DNA from: Syntrophobacterales bacterium
Lineage (GTDB): Bacteria > Desulfobacterota > Desulfobaccia > Desulfobaccales > 0-14-0-80-60-11
DNA: 48,827 nt
Assembly (NCBI GenBank): GCA_023512475.1
Contig: JAILZL010000022.1
Location: 1 to 48,827 of the forward strand
Reading direction: 5' to 3'
In this document: one piece after another, positions 8,394 through 16,935 of the stretch
How positions within the stretch are numbered: position 1 is the stretch's first letter
Layout: each line of letters opens with the position of its first letter
Notes under the pieces: generated by a model
What the model was told of the DNA's origin: nothing
Databases searched by the model: none
What the model saw: only the letters and a program-made list of their open reading frames with translations
Translations under genes and position numbers: made by a program

Positions 8394-9725
8394 ATGAAAC
8401 TGGCCATCATCGGCACCGGCTATGTGGGGCTGGTCACCGGCACCTGCTTTGCGGAAATGGGCAACGAGGTCATCTGCGTGGACGCCGACGCCGCCAAGAT
8501 CCAGGCCCTGGAGGCGGGGCGCATGCCCATCTATGAGCCCGGGCTGGAGGATTACGTCAAGCGCAACGTGGCCGAGGGCCGCCTCTTTTTCACCACCGAC
8601 CTGGCCCAGGCGGTGCAAAAGAGCCTCATCATCTTCATCGCCGTGGGCACCCCCCAGGACACCGACGGCTCCGCCGACCTGTCCGCGGTGGTGGCCGTGG
8701 CCCATGAGATCGGCAAGGCCATGAACGGCTACAAGGTGGTGGTGGAAAAATCCACCGTGCCGGTGGGCACCGCCCGGCTGGTGCGCCAGGCCATCCGCGA
8801 AGAGCTGACAGCCCGGGGGGTGGATTATGAGTTCGATGTAGTCTCCAACCCGGAATTCCTGAAAGAGGGGACCGCCATCGACGACTTCATGAAGCCGGAC
8901 CGCATCGTGGTGGGGGCCGACGACGTGCGGGTGGCGGAGCTCATGAAGGAGCTTTATGCCCCCTTTGTGCGCACCAACCACCCCATCATCGTCATGAACG
9001 TGGTCTCCGCCGAGCTCACCAAGTATGCCGCCAACGCCTTTTTGGCCTGCAAGATCTCCTTCATCAACGAGATCGCCAATATCTGCGCCCTCACCGGCGC
9101 GGATATCAGCATGGTGCGGGCCGGGATCGGCTCCGACCCCCGCATCGGCAACCTCTTCCTCTTTCCGGGGCTGGGCTATGGCGGCTCCTGCTTTCCCAAG
9201 GACATGCAGGCCCTCATCCACACCGCCCGCTCCCGGGGCTACACCCCCCGGCTCCTGGAGGCGGCGGAGGCCATCAACCGGGATCAGCGCCGCCTGTTTG
9301 TGGACCGGGTGGTGAGCCATTTCCAGCACGATCTCAGCGGCCGGACCCTGGCGGTCTGGGGGCTGTCTTTCAAACCCGGCACCGACGACATGCGGGAGGC
9401 CCCCAGCCTGACGGTGATTTCCGAGCTGGGTAAACGGGGGGCCAGATTCCAGGCCTATGATCCCAAAGCCATGGACGAGGCCCGCCACCTGTTGGGGGAC
9501 AATCCCCACGTGACCTTCGCCGGCTCCAGTTACGAGGCCCTGGAGGGCGCCGACGCCCTCCTGATCCACACCGAGTGGCCGCTGTTCCGGGAGCCGGACT
9601 TCGAGCGCATGAAGGCCCTGATGAAGACCCCGGTGATCTTCGACGGCCGTAACCTCTACAAGCCGGACAAGATGGCCCGCCTGGGCTTCCAGTATTTCTA
9701 TATCGGCCAGCCCCAGGAGGGCTGA
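8394..9725 (+). CDS. ugd: UDP-glucose 6-dehydrogenase
   Basis: 443 residues, normal for the family. The N-terminal NAD-binding motif is [23 protein letters not shown] and [10 protein letters not shown] match the conserved UDP-glucose dehydrogenase segments, and the catalytic cysteine is C266 in [11 protein letters not shown]. The C-terminal UDP-binding domain begins near [20 protein letters not shown]. It oxidises UDP-glucose to UDP-glucuronate with two NAD. A strong GAGGAGG site precedes the ATG. It lies 69 bases after lptD and probably shares its transcript. Together with the WbpA-type enzyme at 4436-5746, the window encodes two different nucleotide-sugar dehydrogenases. Confidence 0.95.
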   Translation: MKLAIIGTGYVGLVTGTCFAEMGNEVICVDADAAKIQALEAGRMPIYEPGLEDYVKRNVAEGRLFFTTDLAQAVQKSLIIFIAVGTPQDTDGSADLSAVVAVAHEIGKAMNGYKVVVEKSTVPVGTARLVRQAIREELTARGVDYEFDVVSNPEFLKEGTAIDDFMKPDRIVVGADDVRVAELMKELYAPFVRTNHPIIVMNVVSAELTKYAANAFLACKISFINEIANICALTGADISMVRAGIGSDPRIGNLFLFPGLGYGGSCFPKDMQALIHTARSRGYTPRLLEAAEAINRDQRRLFVDRVVSHFQHDLSGRTLAVWGLSFKPGTDDMREAPSLTVISELGKRGARFQAYDPKAMDEARHLLGDNPHVTFAGSSYEALEGADALLIHTEWPLFREPDFERMKALMKTPVIFDGRNLYKPDKMARLGFQYFYIGQPQEG

Positions 9726-10134
9726 AGGCCAAGGGAGGCCGGGAACCTCACACTGAGGGGGGAAATGACCCGGGTGAGGGGGGCTCAGGGCCATCCCCCC
9801 TTCCCCTCGGGGACTCCCCTAACGGTCCCCTCCCCGGGGCAGCCGGGATCGTTCCCAGTAAGGGAGGGGAAAGAGAGAAGGCCGGAAACTCCGAGCCCTG
9901 GAACCCCGTCCCAGGGGCTGTCCCCCCGTCCGGGCCCAGGGGTTCCGGGACCGTCGGCCGTTCCGGAACCCTTGGGAGTTGCTGAAAAGGCTTATTCGGG
10001 GAAGGGGCCAGGAGGCACGGACCCTGCCCTTCCCCCGAGTCCCCTCTGGATGTGCTTCGCCGAACTGGTAAAATCGGCCGGCCCCATGCCATCGGATTTC
10101 GGGGAGGGGGTTTCCCAAGCCTGTTTAGGTGATC
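9726..10134. other. 409-bp intergenic region upstream of hldE
   Basis: No gene is supported. The notable content is a 14-bp near-perfect inverted repeat at 9935-9976, listed separately. No clear promoter was found. Confidence 0.4.
9935..9976. repeat. 14-bp inverted repeat upstream of hldE
   Basis: CCCAGGGGTTCCGG at 9935-9948 pairs with CCGGAACCCTTGGG at 9963-9976 with one mismatch (G-T in RNA); the loop is 14 bases. No T-tract follows. It lies about 160 bases before hldE and could be an RNA hairpin or a protein site. Confidence 0.5.
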
Positions 10135-11607
10135 ATGACCACGGAAGCCTTTACCGACCCCCTGCGCCGCCTGGACCTCACCCGCTTTGGGGAGGTGAGC
10201 CTCCTGGTGGCCGGGGACTTCATGCTGGATGAATACATCTGGGGCCGGGTGGGCCGCATCTCCCCGGAGGCGCCGGTGGTGGTGGTGCGGGTGGAGCGGG
10301 AGACCCGCACCTTGGGGGGCGCGGGCAATGTGGTGCATAACCTGGCCGCCCTGGGGGCCCGGGTGGAGGTGCTGGGCCTCACCGGCCGGGACCGGCCCGG
10401 GGAGCTCCTGCGCCAGGAGCTGGCCGCCCTGGGGGTGGCACCGGAGGGCCTCTTTGCCGACCCCGGCCGCCAGACCACCCGCAAGACCCGGGTGGTGGGG
10501 GAGCAGCAGCAGGTGGTGCGCATCGACCGGGAGACCCCCCACCCCGGGGGCCCGGAGTACGTGCGCTTTGCCCTGGACGTGGCCCGGGCCCGCCTGCCGG
10601 AGGTCCGGGGCCTGATTCTCTCAGACTACGCCAAGGGGGCCCTGCCCCCGGACCTGACGCCGGAGCTCATCCGCCTGGCCCGGGAGCTGGGCCTGCCGGT
10701 GGTGGTGGACCCCAAGGGCCGCACCTGGCGCCGCTACGCCGGGGCCACCGTCCTCACCCCCAACCAGAAGGAGCTGGAGGAGGTCCTGGGCCGGCCTCTG
10801 AGGGAGGAGGCGGAGCTGACGGCCCGGGGGCAGGAGCTCAGGGAGCGCCTGGGGATCGGCTGCCTGCTGGTCACCCAGGGGGCCCGGGGCATGACCCTGT
10901 TGGACGGGCAGGGCGCCCTGAGCCTGCCGGCCCGCACCCCCCGGGAGGTCTTCGATGTCTCCGGCGCCGGGGACACGGTGGTGGCGGTGCTCACCCTGGG
11001 GCTGGCCCTGGGCCTCCCCCTGCCCCAGGCCGCCGCCCTGGCCAACACCGCCGCCGGGGTGGTGGTCACCAAACGGGGCACCGCCCCCATCCTTCCCGGC
11101 GAACTGGAGCAGGAGCTCAAAGGCCAGGGGCAGCGGCAGGAGAAGGTGGTGAGCCTCCGGGATCTGCGCTTCATCCTGGCCCACCTGAAGGCCCAGGGCA
11201 AGCGGGTGGTGTTCACCAACGGCTGCTTCGATCTTTTGCACGTGGGCCACGTCAAATTCCTGGAGGATGCCCGCCGCCTGGGGGACGTCCTGGTGGTGGC
11301 CCTGGACTCCGACGCCTCGGTGCGCCAGGTGAAGGGGGAAGGGCGGCCGGTTCTGGATGAGGGGCAGCGCCAGCGCCTGCTGGCCGCCCTGGCCGCCGTG
11401 GACTTTGTCACCCTCTTCGATTCCGCCGACCTCCCCCGGATTCTGGCGGAGCTCCAGCCCGATGTCCTGGCCAAAGGGAGCAACTACCCCGAAGAGCAGG
11501 TGGCGGGCCGGGAGGTGGTGGAGGCCTACGGCGGGGAGGTGCGCCTGGTGCCCATCCGGGAGGACATCTCGATCTCCGGCATCATCCACCAGATCCGAAA
11601 CGGCTGA
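10135..11607 (+). CDS. hldE: Bifunctional heptose 7-phosphate kinase / heptose 1-phosphate adenylyltransferase
   Basis: 490 residues from the ATG at 10135, chosen because AGGTGA lies just upstream; a GTG at 10129 has no ribosome site. The first about 315 residues are a PfkB/ribokinase-type kinase with the catalytic FDVSGAGDT segment and an anion hole. From about 340 a cytidylyltransferase-like domain carries TNGCFDLLHVGHV (HxGH-type motif), and the protein ends with the ISISGIIHQIRNG pattern of HldE. It phosphorylates D-glycero-D-manno-heptose 7-phosphate and later adenylates the 1-phosphate, supplying ADP-heptose for LPS inner core. Domain order and length match E. coli HldE. It converges with the DHH gene on its right. 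Confidence 0.95.
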   Translation: MTTEAFTDPLRRLDLTRFGEVSLLVAGDFMLDEYIWGRVGRISPEAPVVVVRVERETRTLGGAGNVVHNLAALGARVEVLGLTGRDRPGELLRQELAALGVAPEGLFADPGRQTTRKTRVVGEQQQVVRIDRETPHPGGPEYVRFALDVARARLPEVRGLILSDYAKGALPPDLTPELIRLARELGLPVVVDPKGRTWRRYAGATVLTPNQKELEEVLGRPLREEAELTARGQELRERLGIGCLLVTQGARGMTLLDGQGALSLPARTPREVFDVSGAGDTVVAVLTLGLALGLPLPQAAALANTAAGVVVTKRGTAPILPGELEQELKGQGQRQEKVVSLRDLRFILAHLKAQGKRVVFTNGCFDLLHVGHVKFLEDARRLGDVLVVALDSDASVRQVKGEGRPVLDEGQRQRLLAALAAVDFVTLFDSADLPRILAELQPDVLAKGSNYPEEQVAGREVVEAYGGEVRLVPIREDISISGIIHQIRNG

Positions 11608-11692
11608 GCCGGGACAGGATGCACCGGAGAGGGTCTGGGGGCCGGTCCCCGGCGCTCTTTCCCGGTCCTGCCCGCAACCATCCTCCGTCTCC

Positions 11693-12721
11693 TCAGGGAC
11701 CCGCCGCCGGGGGCGGGGCCACCTCCTTGGTGCGCCGGGTCAGCCGGCCCGCCTTTTCCACCCGCTCCATGAGAAAATCCAGCCACTCTTGCCACTGCCC
11801 GGACCAGGGCGGCAGGTATTTCTCCAGCCGGGGCAGGGGCACCTCGGCCCGGGCGCTGGTGGCGTGGCCCCCCGCCTTGCCCAGCTTGCCGAAGGCGGCC
11901 TGGGCCAGTCGCCCGGCGTTCTTGCGCAGGCCGTCGTTGCGGAAGATGACGACGAGCTGATCCTGATAGATCCCCCCCACGATGGTCCAGGAGATCTCCT
12001 CCACCCGCAGGAAGGAATCGGCGATGATCACCAGGATGTCCGGCGTGTTCAGCGGGCCCAGGAAGGTGTAGAGGCGGTTGCCTTTCACCCGGTAGCGCCT
12101 GAGGGCCTGCCCGTAATACTGCAGCATCCCCAGGGTAAGCTCGGCGAACTCCAGGCGGCGCACCAGGGCCAGGCGGGTATAGCGGAACAGGAAGTGGAAG
12201 GCCCGGATGTCGGCTTCGCAGGCCGGGCGCTCAAAATTGGAGGTGTCCGTCTTGATGCCGTAGTACAGGGCGGTGGCCAGCTGCAGGGAGGGCTTGATGC
12301 GGGCGGCCCGCAGATACTCCGTCAGGATGGTGGCGGTGGCGCCGTAGGTGGGCCGGATGTCCATCAGCCGGGCGGTGCTGTCCGGATGGCGGGGGTGATG
12401 GTCGATGATGAGGTCATAGCGGTGCCGGGCGAAGAGCTCGTGGTGGGGCGGCTGGGAATCCACCAGGGCAAAGCGGGTGAAATGGGCCGGGTCCACCTCC
12501 GCATAGGGCACCAGGGGGATATTGAGCAGGCGCACCATGCGCCGGTTCTGGGGCCGGGTGATGGGCCGGACGGGGGAGATGACGCAGCCGGAGATGCGGT
12601 GCCACAACAGGCGCTTCAGGGCCAGGGCGCTGGCGATGGAATCCGGGTCGGCGTCGATGAGGATGAGGAGATGGTCCTCATGGTGAAACAACTGATACAG
12701 GCGGGCAAGCTGGGATTTCAT
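11693..12721 (-). CDS. DHH-family phosphoesterase (NrnA-like)
   Basis: 342 residues from the ATG at 12721. Metal-binding motifs are visible in order: LILIDADPDSIASALAL near the N-terminus, DSQPPHH about 95 residues in, and IIDHHPRH (the DHH signature). The C-terminal DHHA1 domain has the GGHA element (KAGGHATSARAEVPL). Relatives degrade short oligoribonucleotides or 3'-phosphoadenosine 5'-phosphate, but some members act on cyclic dinucleotides, so the substrate is open. The ribosome site is weak; a GTG at 12730 in the same frame is an alternative start. It is divergent from the flagellin gene; the open frame extends to 12988, but that part would overlap the flagellin promoter and is not used. 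Confidence 0.85.
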   Translation of the reverse strand: MKSQLARLYQLFHHEDHLLILIDADPDSIASALALKRLLWHRISGCVISPVRPITRPQNRRMVRLLNIPLVPYAEVDPAHFTRFALVDSQPPHHELFARHRYDLIIDHHPRHPDSTARLMDIRPTYGATATILTEYLRAARIKPSLQLATALYYGIKTDTSNFERPACEADIRAFHFLFRYTRLALVRRLEFAELTLGMLQYYGQALRRYRVKGNRLYTFLGPLNTPDILVIIADSFLRVEEISWTIVGGIYQDQLVVIFRNDGLRKNAGRLAQAAFGKLGKAGGHATSARAEVPLPRLEKYLPPWSGQWQEWLDFLMERVEKAGRLTRRTKEVAPPPAAGP

Positions 12722-12861
12722 TTTGGTCACAGTACGGAATAATTTTACCCGAATTCGGGCTCCGGAGGGGGGAAAAATCCGCAGGTGCGCAGGAAAATGG
12801 CAGAACCCGCCAACCAGATGAGGCAGCCGTCCGGCAAAAATCCCGGCAAAACGCAGGAAGT

Positions 12862-12888
12862 TAAAGTTTTGCCGGCCTGAGCCGATGA
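12862..12888 (+). promoter_or_regulatory. Sigma-28 (FliA) promoter of flagellin gene
   Basis: TAAAGTTT at 12862-12869, 11 bases, then GCCGATGA at 12881-12888. This differs from the E. coli FliA consensus (TAAAGTTT-N11-GCCGATAA) at one base. The start would lie near 12895, about 105 bases before the flagellin ATG. Confidence 0.85.
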
Positions 12889-13002
12889 AGTGAGCGACAC
12901 CGGGAGGTCCCCGAAATTCGGGAGAAAGGGGGGCGCACCACAGAAGAGGGGGAACTCCCGGCCGCATGGATGCCAACGGCCTTTTCAAGGAGGAAAGCCC
13001 AC

Positions 13003-13887
13003 ATGAGTCTGGTCATCAACCACAACCTCATGGCGATGACCGCGTCACGCCATCTCACCGCCACCTATGGCCGCCTGTCCCAGTCGGTGGCCCGCCTGGC
13101 GTCGGGTCTGCGCATCAATTCCGCCGCGGATGACGCCGCCGGTCTGGCCATCCGGGAGATGATGCGCACCGACATCCGGGTGCTCAACCAGGGGGTGCGC
13201 AATGCCAACGACGCCCTCTCCCTTATCCAGACGGCGGACGGGGCCCTGTCGGTCATTGACGAAAAACTCACCCGCATGAAGGAGCTGGCGGAGCAGGCCG
13301 CCACCGGCACCTATACCGATGTCCAGCGCCTCATCATGGACAGCGAGTATCAGGCCATGGCCTCGGAGATCACCCGGATCGCCAACGCCACGGACTTCAA
13401 CGGGGTCAAGCTCCTGGACGGCAGCCTCTCGGGCAGCGGCACGGACGGCACCGCGGGCAACCAGATGAAGATCCACTTCGGCACCGGCAACAGCTCCGCC
13501 GAGGACTACTACTACATCCGCATCAACGCCGCCACCGCCTCGGCCCTGGGAGTGGGCAACGCCATCGACGCCACCCGGGCGGGGTACACCATCAGCACCC
13601 AGAACGCGGCCCAGGCCGCCCTGGAGGCCATCGACGCGGCCATCACCTCCAAGGACAACATCCGGGCCAGCCTGGGAGCCCTGGCCAACCGCCTGGCCAA
13701 CACCATCACCAACCTCACCATCCAGGCGGAGAACCTGCAGGCGGCGGAATCCCGCATCTCCGACGTCAATGTGGCCACGGAGATGACGGAGTTCGTGCGC
13801 AACCAGATCCTCACCCAGGCGGCGGTGGCCATGCTGGCCCAGGCCAACGCCCTGCCGCAACTGGCCCTGCAGCTCATCCGCGGTTAA
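13003..13887 (+). CDS. fliC: Flagellin
   Basis: 294 residues. The start at 13003 is chosen for its AAGGAGG site and because MSLVINHNL is the standard flagellin N-terminus. The N-terminal D0/D1 region (about 1-140) contains LASGLRINSAADDAAGLAI, and the C-terminal helices contain AESRISDVNVATEM and end in ALQLIRG. Only about 70 residues separate the two halves, so the exposed D2/D3 domains are essentially absent and the filament surface should be smooth. It is driven by the sigma-28 promoter at 12862-12888 and ends before a strong terminator at 13903, so it is probably monocistronic. fliD and fliS follow. Confidence 0.96.
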   Translation: MSLVINHNLMAMTASRHLTATYGRLSQSVARLASGLRINSAADDAAGLAIREMMRTDIRVLNQGVRNANDALSLIQTADGALSVIDEKLTRMKELAEQAATGTYTDVQRLIMDSEYQAMASEITRIANATDFNGVKLLDGSLSGSGTDGTAGNQMKIHFGTGNSSAEDYYYIRINAATASALGVGNAIDATRAGYTISTQNAAQAALEAIDAAITSKDNIRASLGALANRLANTITNLTIQAENLQAAESRISDVNVATEMTEFVRNQILTQAAVAMLAQANALPQLALQLIRG

Positions 13888-13902
13888 CCGGACCTCCTTG
13901 CC

Positions 13903-13935
13903 GGGGCAGGGAGGCAAAATCTTCCCTGCCCCTTT
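13903..13935 (+). terminator. Intrinsic terminator after flagellin gene
   Basis: A perfect 10-bp stem, GGGGCAGGGA (13903-13912) with TCCCTGCCCC (13923-13932), with a 10-base loop, is followed by TTT and begins 16 bases after the flagellin stop. Confidence 0.7.
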
Positions 13936-14031
13936 CCGCCGCCCCCCGTTTCGCTGGGCTCCATCTGAGCCCCGCCCCTGGCACGGGCCTTGCTTTGCCG
14001 GGGGGAAAACCCACACCGCAGATCCGGCGCC

Positions 14032-15762
14032 ATGGCAGACACCACCGTCACCGCTTTCACCACCGGCCTCTTCTACCAGCCGGCCATCACCTTCACCGGC
14101 CTGGGCTCCGGCATTGACAGCCAGACCATGATCAACCGGCTGGTGGAGGTGGAAGGCCGCCAGCTCCGCCGATTCAGCGCCTGGAAGGAGGAATGGCTGG
14201 CCAAGATCGAGGCGCTGTCCGCCCTGCAGGAGAAACTCCGGGCCTTCCGCACTGTGGCCGCCGGCATGGACAGCCCCGGGGAATTCCAGGTCCGGCAGGT
14301 GAGCGTGAGCGCCCCCGGGGTTCTCCAGGCCAGCGCCGCCCCCGGCGCCGCTCTGGGAACCCACCAGCTCCTCATTCAGCAGCTGGCCCAGAATGAGGTG
14401 GAGGTGCATCAGGGCCTGCCCGGCGCCGACACGGTGGTGAACGGCAGCGGCAGCCCCCGGACCCTGGCCCTCACCTACGCCGGCACCACCTTCACCGTGA
14501 CCGTCCCTGCCGGGGCCACCCTCACGGATCTGGCCGCGGCCATCAACGCCAGCAGCGCCAATCCGGGGGTCAAGGCCCTGGTGCTGGATCTGGGCCCGGC
14601 CGCCGGAGAGACGCGCTTTCGCCTCATGCTCCAGGGGCGGGACACCGGCGCCGCCAGCACCATCGCCGTGGATGATGCCCTCACCACCTTAAACGGCGCC
14701 GACGGCACCCTGGATTTCACCGCCGCCGCCTTCACCGAAACCCAAAGCGCCGCCAACGCCCAGCTGCGCCTGAACGGCTACCCTCCCGAGGGCTGGATCG
14801 AGCGCCCCGCCAACCTCATCACCGACCTGATTCCCGGGGTGAGCCTCACCCTCACCGCGGTCTCCGCCACCCCGGTCACCCTCACGGTGGCCCCGGATAC
14901 CGCGGCCATGCAGGAGAAGATCACCACCCTGGTGGAGAAATATAATGAAGTGGCGGCCTACATCCGGGAGCTCACCCGCTTCGACCCGGTGAGCAAGAAG
15001 GCCGGCCTGCTCCTGGGCAATTATGTGGTGCAGATAGTGAAAAGCGGCCTCACCCAGGCGGCCACCGGCAACGCCCCGGGGTTCGCCTCCCCCCCCGACC
15101 GGTTCCTCAATTTGGCCCAGGTGGGCATCACCACCGATGCCGACCCCGCCTCCCCCACCTTCGGGCAGCTGAAGCTGGATGAGGCCGCCCTCAGCCTCGC
15201 CCTGCGGGAGCAGCCCGAAGCGGTGGGCGAGCTCTTCGGCGCCGCCCTGAGCGGCGTGAGCGACGATGCCACAGGCACCATCAGCTATATCAGCGCCCTG
15301 CCGGGCATCACCCGGCCCGGCATTTATCGCGTCACCGCCACCGTGCAGGGCGGCATCCTCACCGGCGGCACCATTAACGGCCATCCGGCCCTCGTCTCCG
15401 GCGACACCCTCACCGGCGCCGCCGGCTATCCGGAATACGGCCTGGCGGTGCGGGTGGCCCTCACCGACGGCGACCACGACGGTGTGGTGCGCCTCAAATC
15501 CGGCCTGAGCCGCACCCTGGGGGACAGACTGGATGGCCTCCTGAGCCTGGCCACCGGCCCGGTCCACATCCTCATCAAAAACTACCAGGACATCATCAAC
15601 GGCATTGACGACAAGATCGAGCTGGAAACCCGGCGCCTGGAGGCCTACCGCCAGCGCCTGACGGAGCAGTTCGCCCGCCTGGAGGCGGTCCTGGGCCAAC
15701 TCAATGACCAGGCCAACTATCTGGCCGGCCAGATCCAGAAAATGAACAACACCAAGTCCTGA
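14032..15762 (+). CDS. fliD: Flagellar hook-associated protein 2 (filament cap)
   Basis: 576 residues from the ATG at 14032. The N-terminal FliD_N segment includes GLGSGIDSQTMINRLVEVE (about residues 25-43). The C-terminal domain (about 300-560) ends in a heptad-rich helix (LETRRLEAYRQRLTEQFARL). FliD forms the cap that folds flagellin at the filament tip. The ribosome site is poor, so the true start could differ by a few codons; an ATG at 13990 has no better site. The protein has an about 20-residue N-terminal extension before the usual GLGSG motif. A promoter of its own is needed because a terminator follows the flagellin gene, but no FliA-type site was found in the 140-bp gap. Confidence 0.92.
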   Translation: MADTTVTAFTTGLFYQPAITFTGLGSGIDSQTMINRLVEVEGRQLRRFSAWKEEWLAKIEALSALQEKLRAFRTVAAGMDSPGEFQVRQVSVSAPGVLQASAAPGAALGTHQLLIQQLAQNEVEVHQGLPGADTVVNGSGSPRTLALTYAGTTFTVTVPAGATLTDLAAAINASSANPGVKALVLDLGPAAGETRFRLMLQGRDTGAASTIAVDDALTTLNGADGTLDFTAAAFTETQSAANAQLRLNGYPPEGWIERPANLITDLIPGVSLTLTAVSATPVTLTVAPDTAAMQEKITTLVEKYNEVAAYIRELTRFDPVSKKAGLLLGNYVVQIVKSGLTQAATGNAPGFASPPDRFLNLAQVGITTDADPASPTFGQLKLDEAALSLALREQPEAVGELFGAALSGVSDDATGTISYISALPGITRPGIYRVTATVQGGILTGGTINGHPALVSGDTLTGAAGYPEYGLAVRVALTDGDHDGVVRLKSGLSRTLGDRLDGLLSLATGPVHILIKNYQDIINGIDDKIELETRRLEAYRQRLTEQFARLEAVLGQLNDQANYLAGQIQKMNNTKS

Positions 15763-16374
15763 ACGCCTGCCAGGGCGGCTGCTGACCGGAAGCGGGAACC
15801 AGGGGATCAGGAGGCGGTAGCCCAGGGGAACAGAAGGCAGCGGTAAATGGGGCAGGAGGCGGCAGGAGGGCAGAAGCGGCAGGGACGGGGGGCGGTAGGA
15901 GGGCAGAGGCGGCAGGGGCGGGGGGCGGCAGGAGCCACAGGAAGGGGCAGGGGGCGGCGGGAGGCGGTATCCGGGAGGGCAGGGCCCATGGTAAAGGGGA
16001 GGCGCCGGGACGAGGCCGGCGGACGGTGGCAGGGGGGTGCAAAGGAGATCACGAGCGAAAACGGAAGGGCCGTCCCCGGGGTGGCGGCTGAGGCCCTGAG
16101 CCGGAAACGCCGCAGGAGGGTTTGCCGCAGGATATCAGGGCGGAAGGCCTTGGCGACTGCCGCACGTGCCTGAAAGGGACCTGAGCGCGAGAAGTCATCA
16201 GGAGAAGCAGGAGGGTCCGGCAGGGCCCGTCAGCACGACCCCCAGGCCTCCGGGCTGAGCAGGGGCGGAATAGAGAGGCAAGCGCCCCGCCGGCGGAGAA
16301 ATGCCAGGCCTGCCGCAGCTTCCGGCCCGGAACCCCGGGACACCTGTGAAGCACTACGAGGATGGAGAGGAACG
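15763..16374. other. 612-bp non-coding gap between fliD and fliS
   Basis: Normally fliD and fliS abut. Here they are separated by purine-rich, very GC-rich sequence holding the 33-bp tandem repeat at 15858-15956. Open frames exist on both strands only because the repeat unit is a multiple of three; none has a ribosome site or recognisable product. Confidence 0.5.
15858..15956. repeat. 33-bp G-rich tandem repeat
   Basis: Units start at 15858, 15891 and 15924. The first two are identical at 30 of 33 positions; the third matches for 11 bases and then diverges. The unit start GGCGG(C/T)A also appears at 15813 and 15963. Runs such as GGGACGGGGGGCGG could form G-quadruplexes. No spacer structure of a CRISPR is present. 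Confidence 0.7.
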
Positions 16375-16821
16375 ATGAAAACCCAGGTTGTCCATCAGCA
16401 GTATCTGGCCACCCAGGTGACCACCGCCGACCGCTTGCAACTGGTGGTGATGCTTTACGAAGGGGCCCTCGGTTTCCTGCGCCAGGCCAGGGAACATATG
16501 GAGGTCAAGGACGCCCCCGCTAAAGGGCGCTGTCTGGGCAGGGCCCTGGACATCATCGCCGAGCTGAACGCCTCCCTCAATTTCCAGGAGGGCGGCGAGC
16601 TGGCCGCCAACCTGTCCCGCCTCTATCACTTCATGACCCAGCACCTCACCCGGGCCAACCTCACCTGGAATGTCCAGGCCGTGGAGGAGGTCATGGCCAT
16701 GCTGACGGACCTTAAACAGGCCTGGGAACAGATCTGCCGGCAGGCCCGGAGCGCCCAGGTCAGCGAGCCGCCCGCCGCCCCGGCGGGCCTCACCTCCGGA
16801 CTGGGGTCCCTGGTGGTCTGA
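16375..16821 (+). CDS. fliS: Flagellin-specific chaperone FliS
   Basis: 148 residues. It begins with the FliS pattern QQYLATQVTTADRLQLVVMLYEGAL and is a predicted four-helix protein. FliS binds the C-terminus of flagellin in the cytoplasm and prevents early polymerisation before export. GGAGAGGA precedes the ATG at 16375. The last about 25 residues are a proline/glycine-rich tail beyond the usual length of about 125-135. It is the third flagellar gene of the cluster, unusually far (612 bp) from fliD. Confidence 0.93.
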   Translation: MKTQVVHQQYLATQVTTADRLQLVVMLYEGALGFLRQAREHMEVKDAPAKGRCLGRALDIIAELNASLNFQEGGELAANLSRLYHFMTQHLTRANLTWNVQAVEEVMAMLTDLKQAWEQICRQARSAQVSEPPAAPAGLTSGLGSLVV

Positions 16822-16867
16822 GGCCACCCGGGGGCTTTCCCCGCTGACATAAGCAGCCTGGAGGCAA

Positions 16868-16888
16868 GGCGCCGGGGTGACCGGCGCC
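16868..16888. terminator. Hairpin between convergent fliS and SDR gene
   Basis: GGCGCCGG (16868-16875) and CCGGCGCC (16881-16888) form a perfect 8-bp stem with a 5-base loop in the 114-bp gap between two convergent genes. No T-tract is present on either side, so termination is inferred only from position. Confidence 0.4.
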
Positions 16889-16935
16889 AGCGGGGCTACT
16901 GGGCCGGCCTGCCCCGGGAATGCGCCCGGCAGGGC

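Noticed and set aside
6762-9794. A 1010-codon minus-strand open frame across lptD and ugd
   Set aside because: Same cause: antisense to two well-supported genes, no ribosome site, no recognisable motif.
15858-15956. CRISPR array or a short repeat-protein gene
   Set aside because: Repeats are directly adjacent with no unique spacers and too few; the open frames on both strands follow from the 33-bp period and lack ribosome sites.
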